From NCBI GenBank assembly GCA_036346225.1, contig JARFIW010001104.1, forward strand, positions 9,264,001-9,328,000: DNA of 64,000 nt. The letters run 5' to 3'. The translations under genes were made by a program, and so were the position numbers. The stretch's first letter is position 1. Each line of letters starts with the position of its first letter. This DNA comes from Platerodrilus igneus (taxonomy: Eukaryota > Arthropoda > Insecta > Coleoptera > Lycidae). The notes beneath the pieces are model-generated. The model saw only the letters and a list, made by a program, of their open reading frames with translations, had not been told where the DNA came from and did no database searches. Of the stretch, positions 1 through 12,000 are shown piece by piece.

Positions 1-556
1 TACATGTAGCGGTTGTGTTTTATAAATTTATACAGTAGTTTAAATCGGTATAAATATTTTTTTGTTCAATATTTAACAGTTTGATTTGTATAAATGTTCG
101 TAAGAAAGTTGAAAATTTAAAGATAAGTTTCAGAGAATCAAAAAAGTTAAACCATAATTTGTTTGTAACTTAACAGGTGACATTTTAGCGCTTGTTTGTC
201 ACATTATATTATCCGGTTTTTCTACTCGAAAGTATAATAATTCACATATTATTTTATACCAAAGGCTATTTGATTTTTCGTTCAAAGTATAAATTTTTAT
301 AAATATCTAATTTCAATCTTACTTAAAATGAATCCAAATCATGTGTATCATAATTGTTTGTAAACCAAAACAGGATCCTTTTTCGGTGATAATTAAACAG
401 TTGTTACTTATTATTAAAAAAATTAAATATTTTCCTTAAAGAACTTTAATAAATAATTAAGATCATTGAAATGCTCTTAAGTAATGAGAGATTATGTATA
501 ATTACTTTGATAGCTTGATTACAAAAAAAATAATAGTGTATATAAAGGCATAAAAA

Positions 557-591
<35 letters not shown>

Positions 592-1659
592 TAACCAAAT
601 AGAAAATGGATTACGTTATTCTAAATCTTATTTTTATTGAAGTTGATAATAGTTTCTCACAATTAGTAAAAACAAATTCATAAAATTCATGAGTATAGAG
701 AGAAAGGCCATCTACATTCTATTGGTAAGGCATGTTAGGGTTATATTTTTGAATTGCTAATATTTGAAATTTTTTGTGATAATTTGACTAGGCTCTAGTG
801 AAGCCCTAGTCCTATGAATTTCTTGATGTGATTACATTTTCAGATAGTACGAGATCATCGTTCCAATTCAAGCTTGGAGTGTTAAAAGTAAGTATTATGT
901 TTATACGTTGTGGTTGTTCAAAAGATGTTTTTTCCTTTTCGAAGATTTCCGTATCTTATCTTCGGATTGTTAAATCTTTCAGCTATTATTAAGATACGGT
1001 GGCGTCCATAATTTTCTTTTCTTATCGTATACCAACCTGCGATCCCTGCTCATAGCTCTGCCCTAAGTTGAAGAAACTTAGCTGGCTGGAAGATCTTATT
1101 TGTGGGTCCTTTTGTACGAAAAGCTGCTTTCCATACATTTTACACTGGGTTTAAACTTTAAATAGGAACCCCTCTTTTGTTGTGTGGTGACTCTGCCGCC
1201 TATAACATGGAGTAGTTACATTCAAAAAATTTAGGTGTAACAACATTGCATATCTTTTTACTTGAAAACTTTGTGACAAATAGGCTGTTATTGCAGATGA
1301 CTATTTGCAGTTTTTTGATTGTAAAATTTTAAAAATAGATTTTGCATCCTGTTAAGTATATAAGCTACTTTTGTACAGTTTCAAAAATTGATTATTTACT
1401 AATGGGAATATGTAAGATTCATTTTGCAAATTTTTATAACCTTCAAGGTCATTCATTCGAAGATCTCGTGACGCCATCATAGCTAACTTTCCACTTTTCA
1501 AAGTCAAATTTAAATCCACACCACTTACGCCTTATTTTCGTCTTAACCAATGAAAGAATTTAAAAGTATTGATAGAATGAGGTTACGCTCAAAGATTAGA
1601 CAACAAGGTATGAAAACTAAACTGTAAGTTAAATCATAAAAAATTATCCTTCATTACAG
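1..1659. other. AT-rich DNA, no gene seen
   Basis: No convincing reading frame or element end was recognised here. The stretch holds one TA microsatellite (annotated separately) and a slightly more GC-rich patch around 1030-1210 that matched nothing I know. It ends where the Jockey-type LINE begins, near 1660. Confidence 0.5.
559..588. repeat. (TA)n microsatellite
   Basis: About fifteen uninterrupted TA dinucleotides, visible directly in the sequence. Confidence 0.95.
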
Positions 1660-1769
1660 AGGTCGACCCCCCTCCCTCTCCAAAGGCGTCCCGCGCATTT
1701 GTATAAATAAATCTATAAGAACTCTCGAATATCACCAATTTCAAGGACTCCAGATACAATCAGATGGTG

Positions 1770-2545
1770 AAATGAAAATAACCTACCTCAAACAATAAGA
1801 GAATACAAACAAACAACACACGACGATACGCCGAAGTACCTATGAAACCATCACCACCAGCTTCAAGATCAACGACACCGCCATCATCAACATCCACCAA
1901 CGCCAACAACGCGAATCAGAGAACAGAAAACAGAAAACCTCCAATCTTTAGAACATTTCCCAAATTTTGTCCAACATGCGAAATACATTAACGAATATTG
2001 AAAACTCAGTAGACTGCAGAGTAGCATGATCGTCAGCCTGTATTTACCTACGCGAATCCAGTGAATAAAGATTTCTAGAAGACTACTTTGAAAGCAAAAT
2101 ATAAAACTTCATACATACATAATCCGTTCCGAAAGGACACTAAAAGTCATCATCGAGGATGAAGACGTCAGAAATGAATAAATATAAAAGGGTTACCCTA
2201 TCACCTACGTAAAAAGCTGAAAGGCAAGGACAAAAAATTTAGAAATACCGTCCTTACTTTGAAAAATCCAGAAATCGGCTGAGCTATATACGACATAAAA
2301 ACCCTGTAATACTGCAGCCGCGTACGTGTTACAGTACACGAGTTCCAGCGGCAGATTCCACAATGCTTCTCTTGCCAGCGCTTTAAATCGAGTGGCAACT
2401 GCGGATATAAACGGCACTGCGTCAAATGCACTAAAAACCAATGTGCTGCAGAATGCAAAAAGATCAAAGAAACTGCAAAATACGCCAACTACAAAGACTT
2501 CGCCCAGCTAATTACCGCCACCGTCAAGCTTATCAAGACCTAAAA
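1770..2545 (+). pseudogene. Jockey ORF1 gag-like protein, broken
   Basis: ORF1p of Jockey-clade LINEs binds the element RNA and packages it. Read through its stops, this region shows the typical order: a basic, Ser/Thr/Pro-rich N-terminal part, a segment resembling the RRM-like core (around 2080-2300, including AIYDIKTL at about 2280), and then a run of cysteine knuckles from about 2362 to 2460 with the pattern C-x2-C ... HC-x2-C ... C-x3-C (IPQCFSCQRF, HCVKC, AAEC). At least two in-frame stops flank AIYDIKTL, and the 5' half is shifted between frames. The knuckles are the strongest evidence, and the N-terminal limit is approximate. Confidence 0.75.
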
Positions 2546-2984
2546 ACTAAAAGATCACTAACCCCAAAATTTCAAATCGTTACTGTTACAAATAGCGATA
2601 ACAAAGGGGTGGACTAAATCTAAGAACGGAAGACACACAGCAGCACCTACCACCACAATCACAAAACCGATACCCAAACAACCTGAATCAGAACTTTCGT
2701 CGCCAACATCGGCGAAACACCCTAGCACACGAAGCTCCAAACTGGATCAACCTTCGAAGACAGCAGCTACAAAGAAAAACAGATACTAATCAAAACAAAA
2801 AAAAAAAAATCTAACAAACCAGTCATACCAAACAAACAAGACCTGAAAAAAATCTAAAAAGAAATAAAGGCGATAGAAAAACATCTCCCTAGGAATCAAC
2901 ATTTAAAAACAAGGTGGTACAAAAAATAAATAAAGTAATAGAATGAGCCCAGCGAATCAATGGCGCTTACGCTAAAAGAAATCT

Positions 2985-3776
2985 ATCATCAACCTCTGCG
3001 TGGAGATCATAGCAAACATGCTAGACCATCTTCAATTCCCTAGTATACCAGCAAAAGTAAACATTGTAATCCTTTCTTGGATTGTGAAGAGCATCGACTC
3101 CAAAATGACTGAACACAGACACTCTCTGAAAGAACACGACATGGACATTGTCCTGATTGTGGAAACGAAACTCACAACCAACAAATACCGTACCATAAGC
3201 GGATACCAAAACATGCAGATTCGACCGACAAGTACAACTTGAACAACCACCACACAGAGACGTTGCAGTACTCATACACAAACTAATCGCCCATCAACAT
3301 ATTAATCTACTTGCAACAAAAATTGACGATAAGCACTCAAATGAAAACCATCAATAATCTAGAAATAATTATTTCCACATACACAAGTCCAAACAAGGAA
3401 CCACGTAACCCAGAAGATACTATTATTCTGCTGTCCGGAAGTTCATCTGCTGTAATCGTAGACGATGTCAATGCGAACCACAGGTCATAGGACCAGTAGC
3501 AGAAAATAGAAATGGGCGTACGTTTTCACACACGCCTTTGGATGGTACTTTGAAATAATGTGATCAGAAGAGCGCACGAGAATTACACCAAACCTAAATC
3601 ATCAACCAGACATTTTGGACAAACTATAATCAAAGGTATAACCTTATCCGTATTCACAGAAGTAACACGTGACTTCAACTCAAACTACTTGCCAATCATC
3701 ATTACACTTCACACCGGTCTACAACAACAACCTCAAAATCAGGAAATACAAAGACAAGAAAAAATTCAACGTATAT
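2985..3776 (+). pseudogene. Jockey endonuclease domain (APE type), broken
   Basis: The N-terminal domain of LINE ORF2, which nicks target DNA to start target-primed reverse transcription. Seen here are VNIVILSW near the start, DMDIVLIVETKL (about 3140-3175, with the Glu of ETKL in the position of the catalytic Glu), then in another frame VAVLIH, then VDDVNAN (about 3458-3478) where the family has the catalytic GDFNA, and finally a segment like the SDH-containing end (NSNYLPIIITLHTG, about 3681-3722) in which the catalytic SDH is not preserved. There are at least two frameshifts and several stops. The linker is cut at 3776 by the inserted element and resumes at 5465. Confidence 0.75.
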
Positions 3777-5464
3777 TGTAACGTTTTAGTTATAGGCAAA
3801 TTCAAAGTTGCTATATGTTATGTGGGATGCCACGATCTAGGTGCAATATTGTTAGTCGACGTGATTATCGATCCGCGCAGCCATGCGCATGAATCTCGTA
3901 GCGCTTGCCCGAGATACTTACAATTATTCTTGTTCTAGCATGTAGTCAAAAAGACGCAAATATTTTAAACACGTGGGAGGAAAATTTCTTTGCCATGTCG
4001 AGTTGAAGGAACTTCTACTCTTGGAAAAGGCATGTTGCCTGGGTTGTAATGTAGAAAGAAGATTATTGTTAAAGCTAAGCATTGAAGTGGACGCAAGATT
4101 TGTAAAACGGTTCGTAAGCATGACAATATGGCGTCTTTATCGCTACTAATTTGTTTGAATTTTTAGCAAGCAGTTTCATTCTTAGGAATTCATAATGGGT
4201 TTCAGGAATCAATTTGAATAGCTTTATAGTAAATGGAAGTGGGTCAAACTTTGAAGATGGAATCCTGTTTGTTCATAATAATGGAACGACATTTGCACGT
4301 TGCTGCAATCATACAGGTATTGTAAAATTTTGTAAGCACCAAGTTTTGCTAGGATGAGTACGCTTCCTTTTTTTTTGTAACAAGCATCAATTCAAGTGAG
4401 AAGTAAATTCGTTTTGAAACGGTGTCGAATTGGAAGACAAATAATTACTTAAACGATTTAAAATTTCAGTAAATTTTCGATTATTAAATATATAAAAGCT
4501 TTCTTGTTAAAATTAATTGTTTCTTTTAGTATATATAAAATGATTTGGCTAACGATTTAAAATTTTTAGTATATTTTTAAATATTAAATACGACAGATTT
4601 CCTGTTAAAATAAATTATACTTTATTTAGGATATGTCAGATGATCTGGCTAGACCTTTTTGTCATTATTTGTTAGTTTTAAATAGTCGTTTAGAGCACAA
4701 TTTGGTTTAACATCTGCCAGATAAACATCTGGTGATACATGCTTACTTAAACAAGTCACACGTATGTTCTTCAAACAAGTTGTATAATGAGATAATTCTC
4801 GACTTTTAAAGGAAAGCCACTCAGATGTTAAAAAGATTCAAGTTTGATCTATAACTAAACCTTGTGAGCCGAAAACAAAGATCTTTGCTTGAAGCATTCG
4901 CTTAATGTGATGAAATATTATTTTTTATGATGGGCCTAACCCATTAATAACTACTAATTTGTCGACTTAACATTTCTATGAGCATTCAACTTCTTGCTAT
5001 TGTATTTATGATTTTGTCTTAATTTTTTTTGCATATAAAAGAAGAGCAGATAATTTTATTACATATCTGCAAACTATTGTAATAGTTTTATATCTAAGAA
5101 TCGAACAAGAGAAACAGTGATTTATCTAATAATGGTTGCAATAATTAAGTGAAAAAGAAATTGAGTTATGTTATTAAATATATATCTTCAGACATAAGTA
5201 ATTCCCTTAAGGTTCATCTGCGTCTTTCCTTAAGAAGATTCTTTTTTGTTAATGTAATTGACGCAGTGATGCCCTAAATTGTACAAAGATAGGTTCAATC
5301 TTAAAAAAGAACCCCTCCCATCTCATGCCTCCGCAGGGATAGACCTCCGAAACTAGTCCGCGAGCATTTATACTTTTTTTTGGCAACACAGTTTGGCTCA
5401 ATGTCATCCTAACTAAAAGCCACCCTCACTAATATAAATTAGCCAAAAAGTAATTATAATTACA
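3777..5464. mobile_element. TG...CA insertion, probable solo LTR
   Basis: This 1,688-bp block interrupts the Jockey linker exactly where its reading should continue. It begins TGTAACG and ends ATTACA, and is flanked by the same four bases, ATAT (3773-3776 and 5465-5468). Removing the block and one ATAT brings the two Jockey pieces together at the expected point of the ORF. TG...CA ends with a 4-bp duplication are standard for LTR elements. No internal repeat pair, PBS or polyprotein was seen, so a solo LTR is the simplest reading. The short AT-only duplication could be chance. Orientation is unknown. Confidence 0.55.
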
Positions 5465-6010
5465 ATATTTACAAAAGAAACTTTCTAAAGGCAGACAACC
5501 CATTCGAAACGCAACAGATCTGGAAACTGCAGTAACAAAAATCACTAAAATCTACAGAACGCAAACGAACACAGCACTCAAATCAAGAAAACGACAAATT
5601 ATGACAAACGCCAAATCTCGAAATGCCTACAATTAAAATTTGTCAAACGCAGCCAACTCACAAGGAACTGAGCCGTCAGAACTCCAGCTTTGGAGTCAGC
5701 AAAAATTGGTTAAACAATTTCTCAATGGATATCACCACGAAGAATGGACCGCGCACATCAAACACGTGCCGAACACAAGGCAATTCCTACAAACTAAATA
5801 AAACCCTCAAGATGCGAGAACGACACCACGCAACACCACTCAAAGATATCCCTGGAAGACTAAGGTTTGACCGCAAAGAGAGCAGTGGAATTCACGAAGA
5901 AACATTCACACCAAATTCGTCCATCGATCAAACATTGCGACAAAATAGTTACACAACTAATCGACTATATAATAAACAACGAAAGACTCAAAGAAGAGCC
6001 CAAACCTAGT
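5465..6010 (+). pseudogene. Jockey ORF2 linker and RT N-terminus
   Basis: Continuation of the LINE ORF2 beyond the insertion. One frame reads TDLETAVTKITKIYRT (about 5508-5555), matching the linker that follows the Jockey endonuclease. After frameshifts comes TPLKDIPGRLRF ... ETFTPNSS (about 5833-5925), the pattern preceding the first RT motifs in this clade. No RT palm motifs are present. The reading is lost after about 6005, so this is a truncated piece. The 128-residue open frame at 5623-6009 mixes true and shifted segments and should not be taken as an independent protein. Confidence 0.6.
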
Positions 6011-7034
6011 ACCACTTTACTTTAGCCATTTATTCTATCTCCTCCGTCTGTGTGCAGATTTCAGAAGGACAAATTTCCTATTAACATCTCGAGAGCATCT
6101 TTGGAAAAAGTTCACCTTTAAACGTTTTGTCCGCGTTCCAATGTCATAAGCGGGCCACTACATTTAAAATACCCATAACCTTTTAATGGGCGGTAGCCCA
6201 AAAAATATTGATATATTCGAACTCGAGGTACAAATTTTCAATCGAAATACATTTATGAACCCTAATAATATTAATTTTCCTAAAACAAAGTCTTGTCCCT
6301 AATATTTAAACAGCAAATACGGTTTTAATTACTCAAAATTTTGTAGCGACAATGGCGCGGTTTTTTTATATTGAGGTCTCCTAATTTTGCTAGAATGGAA
6401 GAAATATCGGGTAAAAATTCCTAGTCATTTATTCGGTAGTATGTAGTCACTACTTGGAAGCAAAATTGCGTTTTAGCGTTAGAACTGCCCTTTCTAGCAC
6501 GATAATTAATATTCTAACTTGTAAGTAGCTTACATTATAGTTTGAAATAACTTTTAAAGCTGATTGTGCAAGTTTTGAAACTACTTGTTTTAATCATAGT
6601 TCCTAAGCTTTAGTTTACCAAAATCCTACCAAAAAGACATAATCCAAAGCAGGAAGTCTTTTACAGAGAGGCGCAGGAAAACTATTTTCTAAAAGTAAAA
6701 ACTATTTTCATATTTTAATTGCTGAAATTAATATTTTCATTATTTTTGATTAAGCAATAAATATTAGATTTCTGCGCACTGAAATTCAACAATAGAAAGA
6801 TTAGAAAAATTTAGAGCTTATTGTTTTCAATCAAAATAATGTTTATGCTCTTGAATCGCTGAACAAATTAAAATTATTAAATAAGAACATGAAAGAAATC
6901 GATTAAAGCTTCATTGTCCAATTCCTTTTATAATATAGGCAACCAGCTCAGAAAAGGAAACCATGTTTTTATTTTTGATCATTTAACTTGATTTTTATCA
7001 CTCTTTATCGTCAATCTTGTCTCGGGTGTCAGGA
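6011..7034. other. AT-rich DNA, no gene seen
   Basis: No element end or coding signal recognised. It lies between the broken Jockey copy and the mariner trace. Confidence 0.45.
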
Positions 7035-7205
7035 GTATGGTTAGATGGGCATTTTCCTAACCAATGAGTTAATCACAATCGATCAGTACAATGGCCAGAA
7101 ATGTCGCCAAATCTGATTCCACTAGATTGTTTCGTTTAAGGAATCATATAGGAGAAAGCGTATGCAGATTTTTCTGACAATAATAAGGATCCCGGAAAGT
7201 TCATT
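7035..7205 (+). pseudogene. mariner-like transposase C-terminal trace
   Basis: Read in one frame through three stops, this shows the hallmark C-terminal segment of Tc1/mariner-superfamily transposases: W..HFPN, then WPEMSPNLIPLDCFV, then G followed by EKAYADFSD. The family pattern is WP-x-RSPDL-x-P-x-DFFLWG followed by a VYAD-like end. In the family the third catalytic acidic residue sits in this part (LDF/LDC). No inverted repeat or N-terminal domain was found next to it, so it is only a relic. The match is short but distinctive. Confidence 0.6.
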
Positions 7206-7389
7206 AAATTATGAAACGCGTTTGTATTACTTTAGATATAAACCAGACAGGAAAGAAAAAATATAATTCTGCACGGACCGAATAAACATGGACGTACGGA
7301 CGTGACGGCCAAAGAAAGTTGTTAAGAACTTGAGAGTTGACCCACAAATATTTTGGACTTTGTTCTTGTGTTAGCTAGAAAAAATGATT

Positions 7390-8400
7390 ATAGAAAGATT
7401 GGTGTTGCTAAGCATCCTTAAATCTAAAGTTGAGCTTTTTTGGGAACGATTTATAAATATGTACATGTGGATTTTAAATATAAGTTGTAAATGTTGTATC
7501 AATGTAGTGGGAAATTAACAGAATATGAAAATAATTATTCTGTTGAACTATGGAATAGCGACGGAACTCACTCTGTTTTAAATTTAGATATAATATTATT
7601 AGAAAATGAAGCTTGAATATTTCGAAAAATTAAGAAATGGGTGTCTTTTAATTTTAAAGTATTTTTAATTGAGTGATGAAAAGTAAAAGTTGGTTTTGCG
7701 ATATATTTTTTGTGTATTATGGCATTTCCAGAAATGGGATTTAGAATGTTATGTTTATCATTATTAAAAACCGAAACAATTGTGTCGTAGTAAAATATTG
7801 ATTGAACTTATGTCTTTCTTTAAGATTTCAATTATTAATATCTGGCCAGTTTAATGTTAGGAAATTAGGTTTTCGTTTTGAAAATATTTTTATTTATATT
7901 GTAATTGTGTAGTGTTAATAGAAGTTAAGTTTAGGTTCAATTTTGGATGGACCTATTTGCAAACTGGATAAAAATACATAAATTTGTGAAAAGATATCCA
8001 CTCACGCCAGTGATGGAGTCGTATTTGCGAGAGGCTTCCCTTTCACATTTTTTTAAATCTTTACCAAAATTAAGGGTTTTTAAGATATTGTGGAAAAAGT
8101 TAAAATATGAAGTGACAAATTTAGAAAACCAAAAGCAAAGAAGACCTATTCGGAAAACCGTCTTACGTGAAGGCGAAATATCGAAAGGGGTTGATGAGAC
8201 AATACGACTTGACGTCTTTTAATAATTACAATAGAACAGAGGGTAATTTTTGAATTTCAGCCTTGTCAAATGTTTATTTTTATTATTTTATTATTTTTTC
8301 CAAAGGAACCCACTCTAGCATCACTGCAGTTAACCGATGTACTCTTGAAATTGTTACGGGGTTGCCGTACTTTCGGAGTAAATCTAAATTTATAACGTAA
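7390..8400 (+). repeat. unclassified repeat, copy 1 (keeps an open frame)
   Basis: This segment is homologous, by eye, to sequence at about 12400-14540 and 14560-15160. Shared landmarks include an ATTTATAAATATGTACATGTG block (7448 here, 12475 in copy 2), a GCGACGGAACT/GTGACGGAACT block, a LATACCTGGCCAGTT-like block just upstream of the coding part (7841 here, 13991 and 14605 in the others), the small-protein region, and a tail with an AAATTGTTAC block. The homology seems to start near 7390, consistent with a 5'-truncated retroposed copy, but no poly-A or target duplication was identified. Class unknown. Confidence 0.5.
7947..8222 (+). CDS. 91-residue protein of an unrecognised repeat family
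   Basis: An open frame from ATG to TAA with no recognised domain. Its N-terminal half holds RYPLTPVMESYLREAS (about residues 18-33). The C-terminal half is highly basic (LWKKLKYEV, then KQRRPIRK) and lacks cysteine pairs or a membrane segment. Two other copies in the window preserve the same residues out of frame or with stops: GYPVTPMIKSYLVEA near 14150-14195, and HPATPMMKSYMG near 14745-14785 followed by FKVLWRKVKYEVIN. Similarity at the amino acid level across copies argues that it was once a coding part of a mobile or duplicated element. Whether this copy is expressed is unknown. It could also be the surviving C-terminus of a longer protein, as readable sequence may extend upstream of the ATG. 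Confidence 0.45.
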   Translation: MDLFANWIKIHKFVKRYPLTPVMESYLREASLSHFFKSLPKLRVFKILWKKLKYEVTNLENQKQRRPIRKTVLREGEISKGVDETIRLDVF

Positions 8401-9429
8401 CGCTCATTTTACCCGTATTAATATGTCGCGCCGTTTAACAACGTTTAAAAATAAAATCGTGTTTATATTTTTACGTTGTTTATAGCTACAGTTTATTTGT
8501 GTTCCTCGTAACGGCAATCGCAGGGCCATGAAAGTTCTTTATTTAAGATTTTACGCTACGAAATAATCAAGAAAATGCGCTATGAAAAGATTGTTCGCTA
8601 ATTTATGAACATGCCGTTTATAATGAGATAGTAATTGAAAGATAATAAACAGGCGTTCAAAATAAGCTTAGAGAATAGGTTCTAAGGTAGGAATTCTAAT
8701 GACGGAAATTGCGTGTGTGTATGCGTGTGCATGTGCGCCAGTAGATGGTGATGACGGTTATAAGCATTGCCGCTCCGCTCCACTGCTTTGTAACTTGTGG
8801 ATGGTTATAGATTTCAAATTTTAGGTTGAATTTTTTCAGTCTTTTGAACTAATTTAATCCGAAGATTTTATTTCAGATGATATTTTGACTAGCGGCCAAC
8901 ACTTCGCTTTGTTTTCAGATCTGAAATCCTCACTTCTACATGAGTTGGGCATTCAACGTATTATTTTTTAAAAACTGAAATTATAGATATTATTTTTGCT
9001 GTTATTTTTAACTCAAGAATAAGTCCCGCCCCACCAAAAAGAAAGGGAAACCCTTGCTTTGAGAAACTCAGAGCCTGCAACATATCATTTTGAAAAAGCC
9101 GAAATGGTGTTATTTCCATTCCATGACTAAGCGCCACAACCCAAAATCAGAATTTTTTTTCCATCGTACACTCCTACAACTTCTAAAGAGCCACATTAAA
9201 TTCATATTATTTTTATCTGGAGTCAGTCCCTTATGGCATCCATAAAAAGGAAACATCACACATCAATTTCGAGCATATGACATGGCGACAGTTGATAAAA
9301 GTTGCATATCTAGATTGAATTGTAGGCCGAATCGGTAATTTATAGGTAAGCCTGTACGCAACTTGATCCCATGACAGCCATCTTGGTCTTACTGTGGAAT
9401 AAAGCATATTACTAGTAGAGTATAATGCG
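8401..9429. other. no gene recognised
   Basis: AT-rich sequence with short GT-rich patches (around 8715-8735). Nothing assignable was seen between the unclassified repeat and the R1/I-type LINE. Confidence 0.45.
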
Positions 9430-11560
9430 CAGTCGTGTCTAGATGCGTAAAAACTGGATATTGCTCGTAAGTTGCACTAATAGACCAGGTGCAGCACTAA
9501 GCCGTGAAGCAGTCCATCCAAGCATAACGTCTCCCGGTCATCAACTCCTTAACCCCAGCAAACAGCGGCTCAGGTACGGACCTCGACATCAATTTTTTTG
9601 GTTCCCTTGTAGCCAAATTATCCCCGTACAAAACAACAGACTTAAATCAAATCACATACATTATTCTCCAAAATTCTGGTCACCTAATCAGGGAATCTAT
9701 CCACGTCCTGTTCCACATATTATCTAAAACCTTGCCCTGTCTTTTCAAATCAACCTTCATCACTCCCATCCTGAAACCAAACAGGCCACCGAAGATCCCA
9801 AATCCTCGGAAAACTTCTAGAACGAGTTATCTGTCTTAAACTCAATGCACACATAGAACTGCATTCCCTACTATCTCCAAATCAACACGGGTTTGCGTCC
9901 AGGCCATAGGGCACAGCGAACTATTCACTCGCTCATTTCGATAGTCCAATCATCTCCACATAAATATGTAATTGCACTACTCGAATATTTCCATTGTGCT
10001 TTCGACTTTCTTTGATGTCATACTTCCTCAATTAAATTAAAGCAGTGAACATTCCTTCCATCCTATTTCTGATTGTTAAATCCTCCTTTTCCTCTCCAAC
10101 AGCAACCCTATTCTCGAATTACAACTCTATATTCAAATGTTTAACTCAAAGCTGTTCACAATGTTCCCGCGTATCACCCACTCTCTGGAATTTGGCACAC
10201 AATTCATTCCTAATCCTTAACATCCCAAATTTTTTGCATACGCCGACGATGTTACCTTCCTTATTCATGGCAACTCCGGAGCCTCTTTAGAAAACACCGT
10301 CTTCTTCCTCATGAATTTCGTCGAATTCTGGTCCTCCATAAATAAGAGAATACCCTCCAATTCCAAGAAAATCCTCAAAGGGTATTAAGATCTGCGACGC
10401 AGCCTGAAAATCCACATCCTAAATTCCCCCATTACTTTCTCGCATACAGCCTCCTACCTTGCAATGCACATAGAAGCTAGATTAAAAACACACTCACCCC
10501 GCAAAACTCCCGTTTAAAACAAAAATAATACCCAATAACCGGCATCATGATCTTCTCAATTCAGTTCAACTCAGTAAATCTACGCGCAGACTAATTCTCA
10601 ACTAGATCATTATTCCTATTATTCGATACGCTATAGACTAATGGCTTTCTCTAACTCCGTCCTTCAAATGCTCCATGAACAGGATTATAAGACCTTTTCT
10701 TCTATATATCTCAAGAGCATATAGAACCACCTCTACCGCGGCCCTGCACATTTTCCTCCAAATTCCACCAACTGAAATTCAGCTCCCTTCCTAATCCAAA
10801 TCTGTACCCTTAAGCGCAATTTTCCAATAACCGTGCATGACAGGGCGGTACTCTATGACGAGTACTATATATACCCTCTCCAAGACCGTATTCAAATTCC
10901 GCATACACAACTTCTTTCTTCACTCTTGGTAAGAGCTCTAATCCATTTCCACTACTGGCAGACATACGAATGACATATTCCCAGCATTACAAACATTCTC
11001 ACCAACATCACTTTCTTCAGCAGGCGTACAATCTAATTTTTGATCGGACATGGATATTTTCGAAACAAACTGTACCATTTTCACCTTACTTTATCACCAT
11101 TTTGTCCATGTGACGCTAAATCCCACTCGGAAACTCTCACTCACTTAATCTACCACTGTCCGTTCCTAGCCCCTTTACAAAAGAAGTTCAAAACCGTTAT
11201 CCATCTTGATCCATTTTCCCTTCTTCCTAATCTAAACTTTTCAATAACTTTTTACCATCTAGAATTCAATCTTTTCCTTAGCGAAATCCTTACCAACTTC
11301 CTATTTAAAACCTGCTGCACTGATACTTACACTTACCCCACTCCACTCACTCTATCTTCTGCGCACTTACTTACTCATGCTTACACACCTATGATCACAA
11401 ACACTCTCACACGCTAACTCGCACTAGCATCACACCAACACGGTTACAATGGCTACCAACTTGCTCCACTCTATCCAGTCGCAAGGCGGCAAAGTAAGGA
11501 CATAGAGCCCCAACCTCAGAACGTGCATTTTATTTTATTTATTTTGATGACATATTTTTT
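9430..11560 (+). mobile_element. R1/I-type LINE, 5'-truncated and decayed
   Basis: A non-LTR element covering most of the reverse transcriptase and the C-terminal zinc region on the plus strand. RT motifs appear in correct order but in shifting frames, ending with a CCHC-type finger and then a short non-coding tail near 11410-11560. There is no endonuclease or ORF1, so the copy is truncated at its 5' end near 9430. Base use (C-rich, with CCA/TCC codons) differs from the surrounding AT-rich DNA. The wording SPTLWNL around the QG-like motif favours the R1/I group over RTE or Jockey. Confidence 0.75.
9543..11417 (+). pseudogene. LINE reverse transcriptase and zinc finger, broken
   Basis: Copies element RNA into DNA at the target nick. 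Visible pieces, in order, are: QITYIILQNSGHLIRES and FITPILKPNRPP (about 9655-9790), ILGKLLERVI and LLSPNQHGF (about 9795-9900), SVSPTLWNL-like SRVSPTLWNL (about 10170-10200, the motif B region), then AYADDVTFLIHG (10237-10272, containing the catalytic YADD), and EFWSSINK further on. The C-terminal segment has CPCDAKSHSETLTHLIYHC (about 11100-11160), the C-C-H-C finger of R1/I-type elements. Motif A is not recognisable. Several frameshifts and stops exclude function, although the YADD box itself is intact. Confidence 0.75.
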
Positions 11561-12000
11561 ATTCTAAATATACCTTTGGCATGTTCGACTAAGATGGACC
11601 GCAGGCCTAGGTATAGTCAACAAACAAGATACGGATAAAAAAGTGCTAAAATTACATAACCTGGGCGAATAATAAAAATCAAACTCAAAATTATGAAATA
11701 TGCGGTATATCTTTCAAAAAAAAGACAGTAATCACAGAAACAATTGAAATGGCTAGATATACATGTAAACCTATAGTGGAGAGAAAAAACTGAGTTCGGT
11801 TCTTCGTATATTCTCGCTTATGCAATTTTTCATATAAAATAGATAAGAATGCACCAGTCTTGTTCTAATGAGATAGTAGCCAAGTAACAATTAAATCTGG
11901 AAGAAAGTTGTTTAATTCAAATTTTCGTATTGGTTGAGTTACATACATTAAAACAAAATACCCGCGACATGTGTAGACCGTTTAATAATGAAAAATTAAT
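11561..12000. other. no gene recognised
   Basis: AT-rich spacer between the LINE 3' end and the next copy of the unclassified repeat. Confidence 0.4.

Larger units (their letters stand above)
1660..6010 (+). mobile_element. Jockey-type LINE, decayed, split by an insertion
   Basis: A non-LTR retrotransposon copy read on the plus strand. In order it shows a gag-like ORF1 with cysteine knuckles (about 1770-2545), an apurinic-type endonuclease (about 2985-3776), an insertion of foreign DNA (3777-5464), and the linker into the N-terminus of the reverse transcriptase (5465-6010). The sequence is richer in C and A than its surroundings, as is usual for Jockey coding strands. No RT catalytic motifs follow 6010, so the copy appears to lack its 3' half. 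Stops and frameshifts in every domain mark it as long dead. Jockey assignment rests on remembered family resemblance, not a search. Confidence 0.8.

Noticed and set aside
2201..2488. Minus-strand open frames opposite the Jockey ORF1
   Set aside because: They are shadows of the cysteine-knuckle region on the plus strand.
8347..8420. LTR end (TGTTACGGGG) after the first unclassified repeat
   Set aside because: The related copies share only AAATTGTTAC, and no CA end, PBS or flanking duplication was found, so I kept it as part of the repeat tail.
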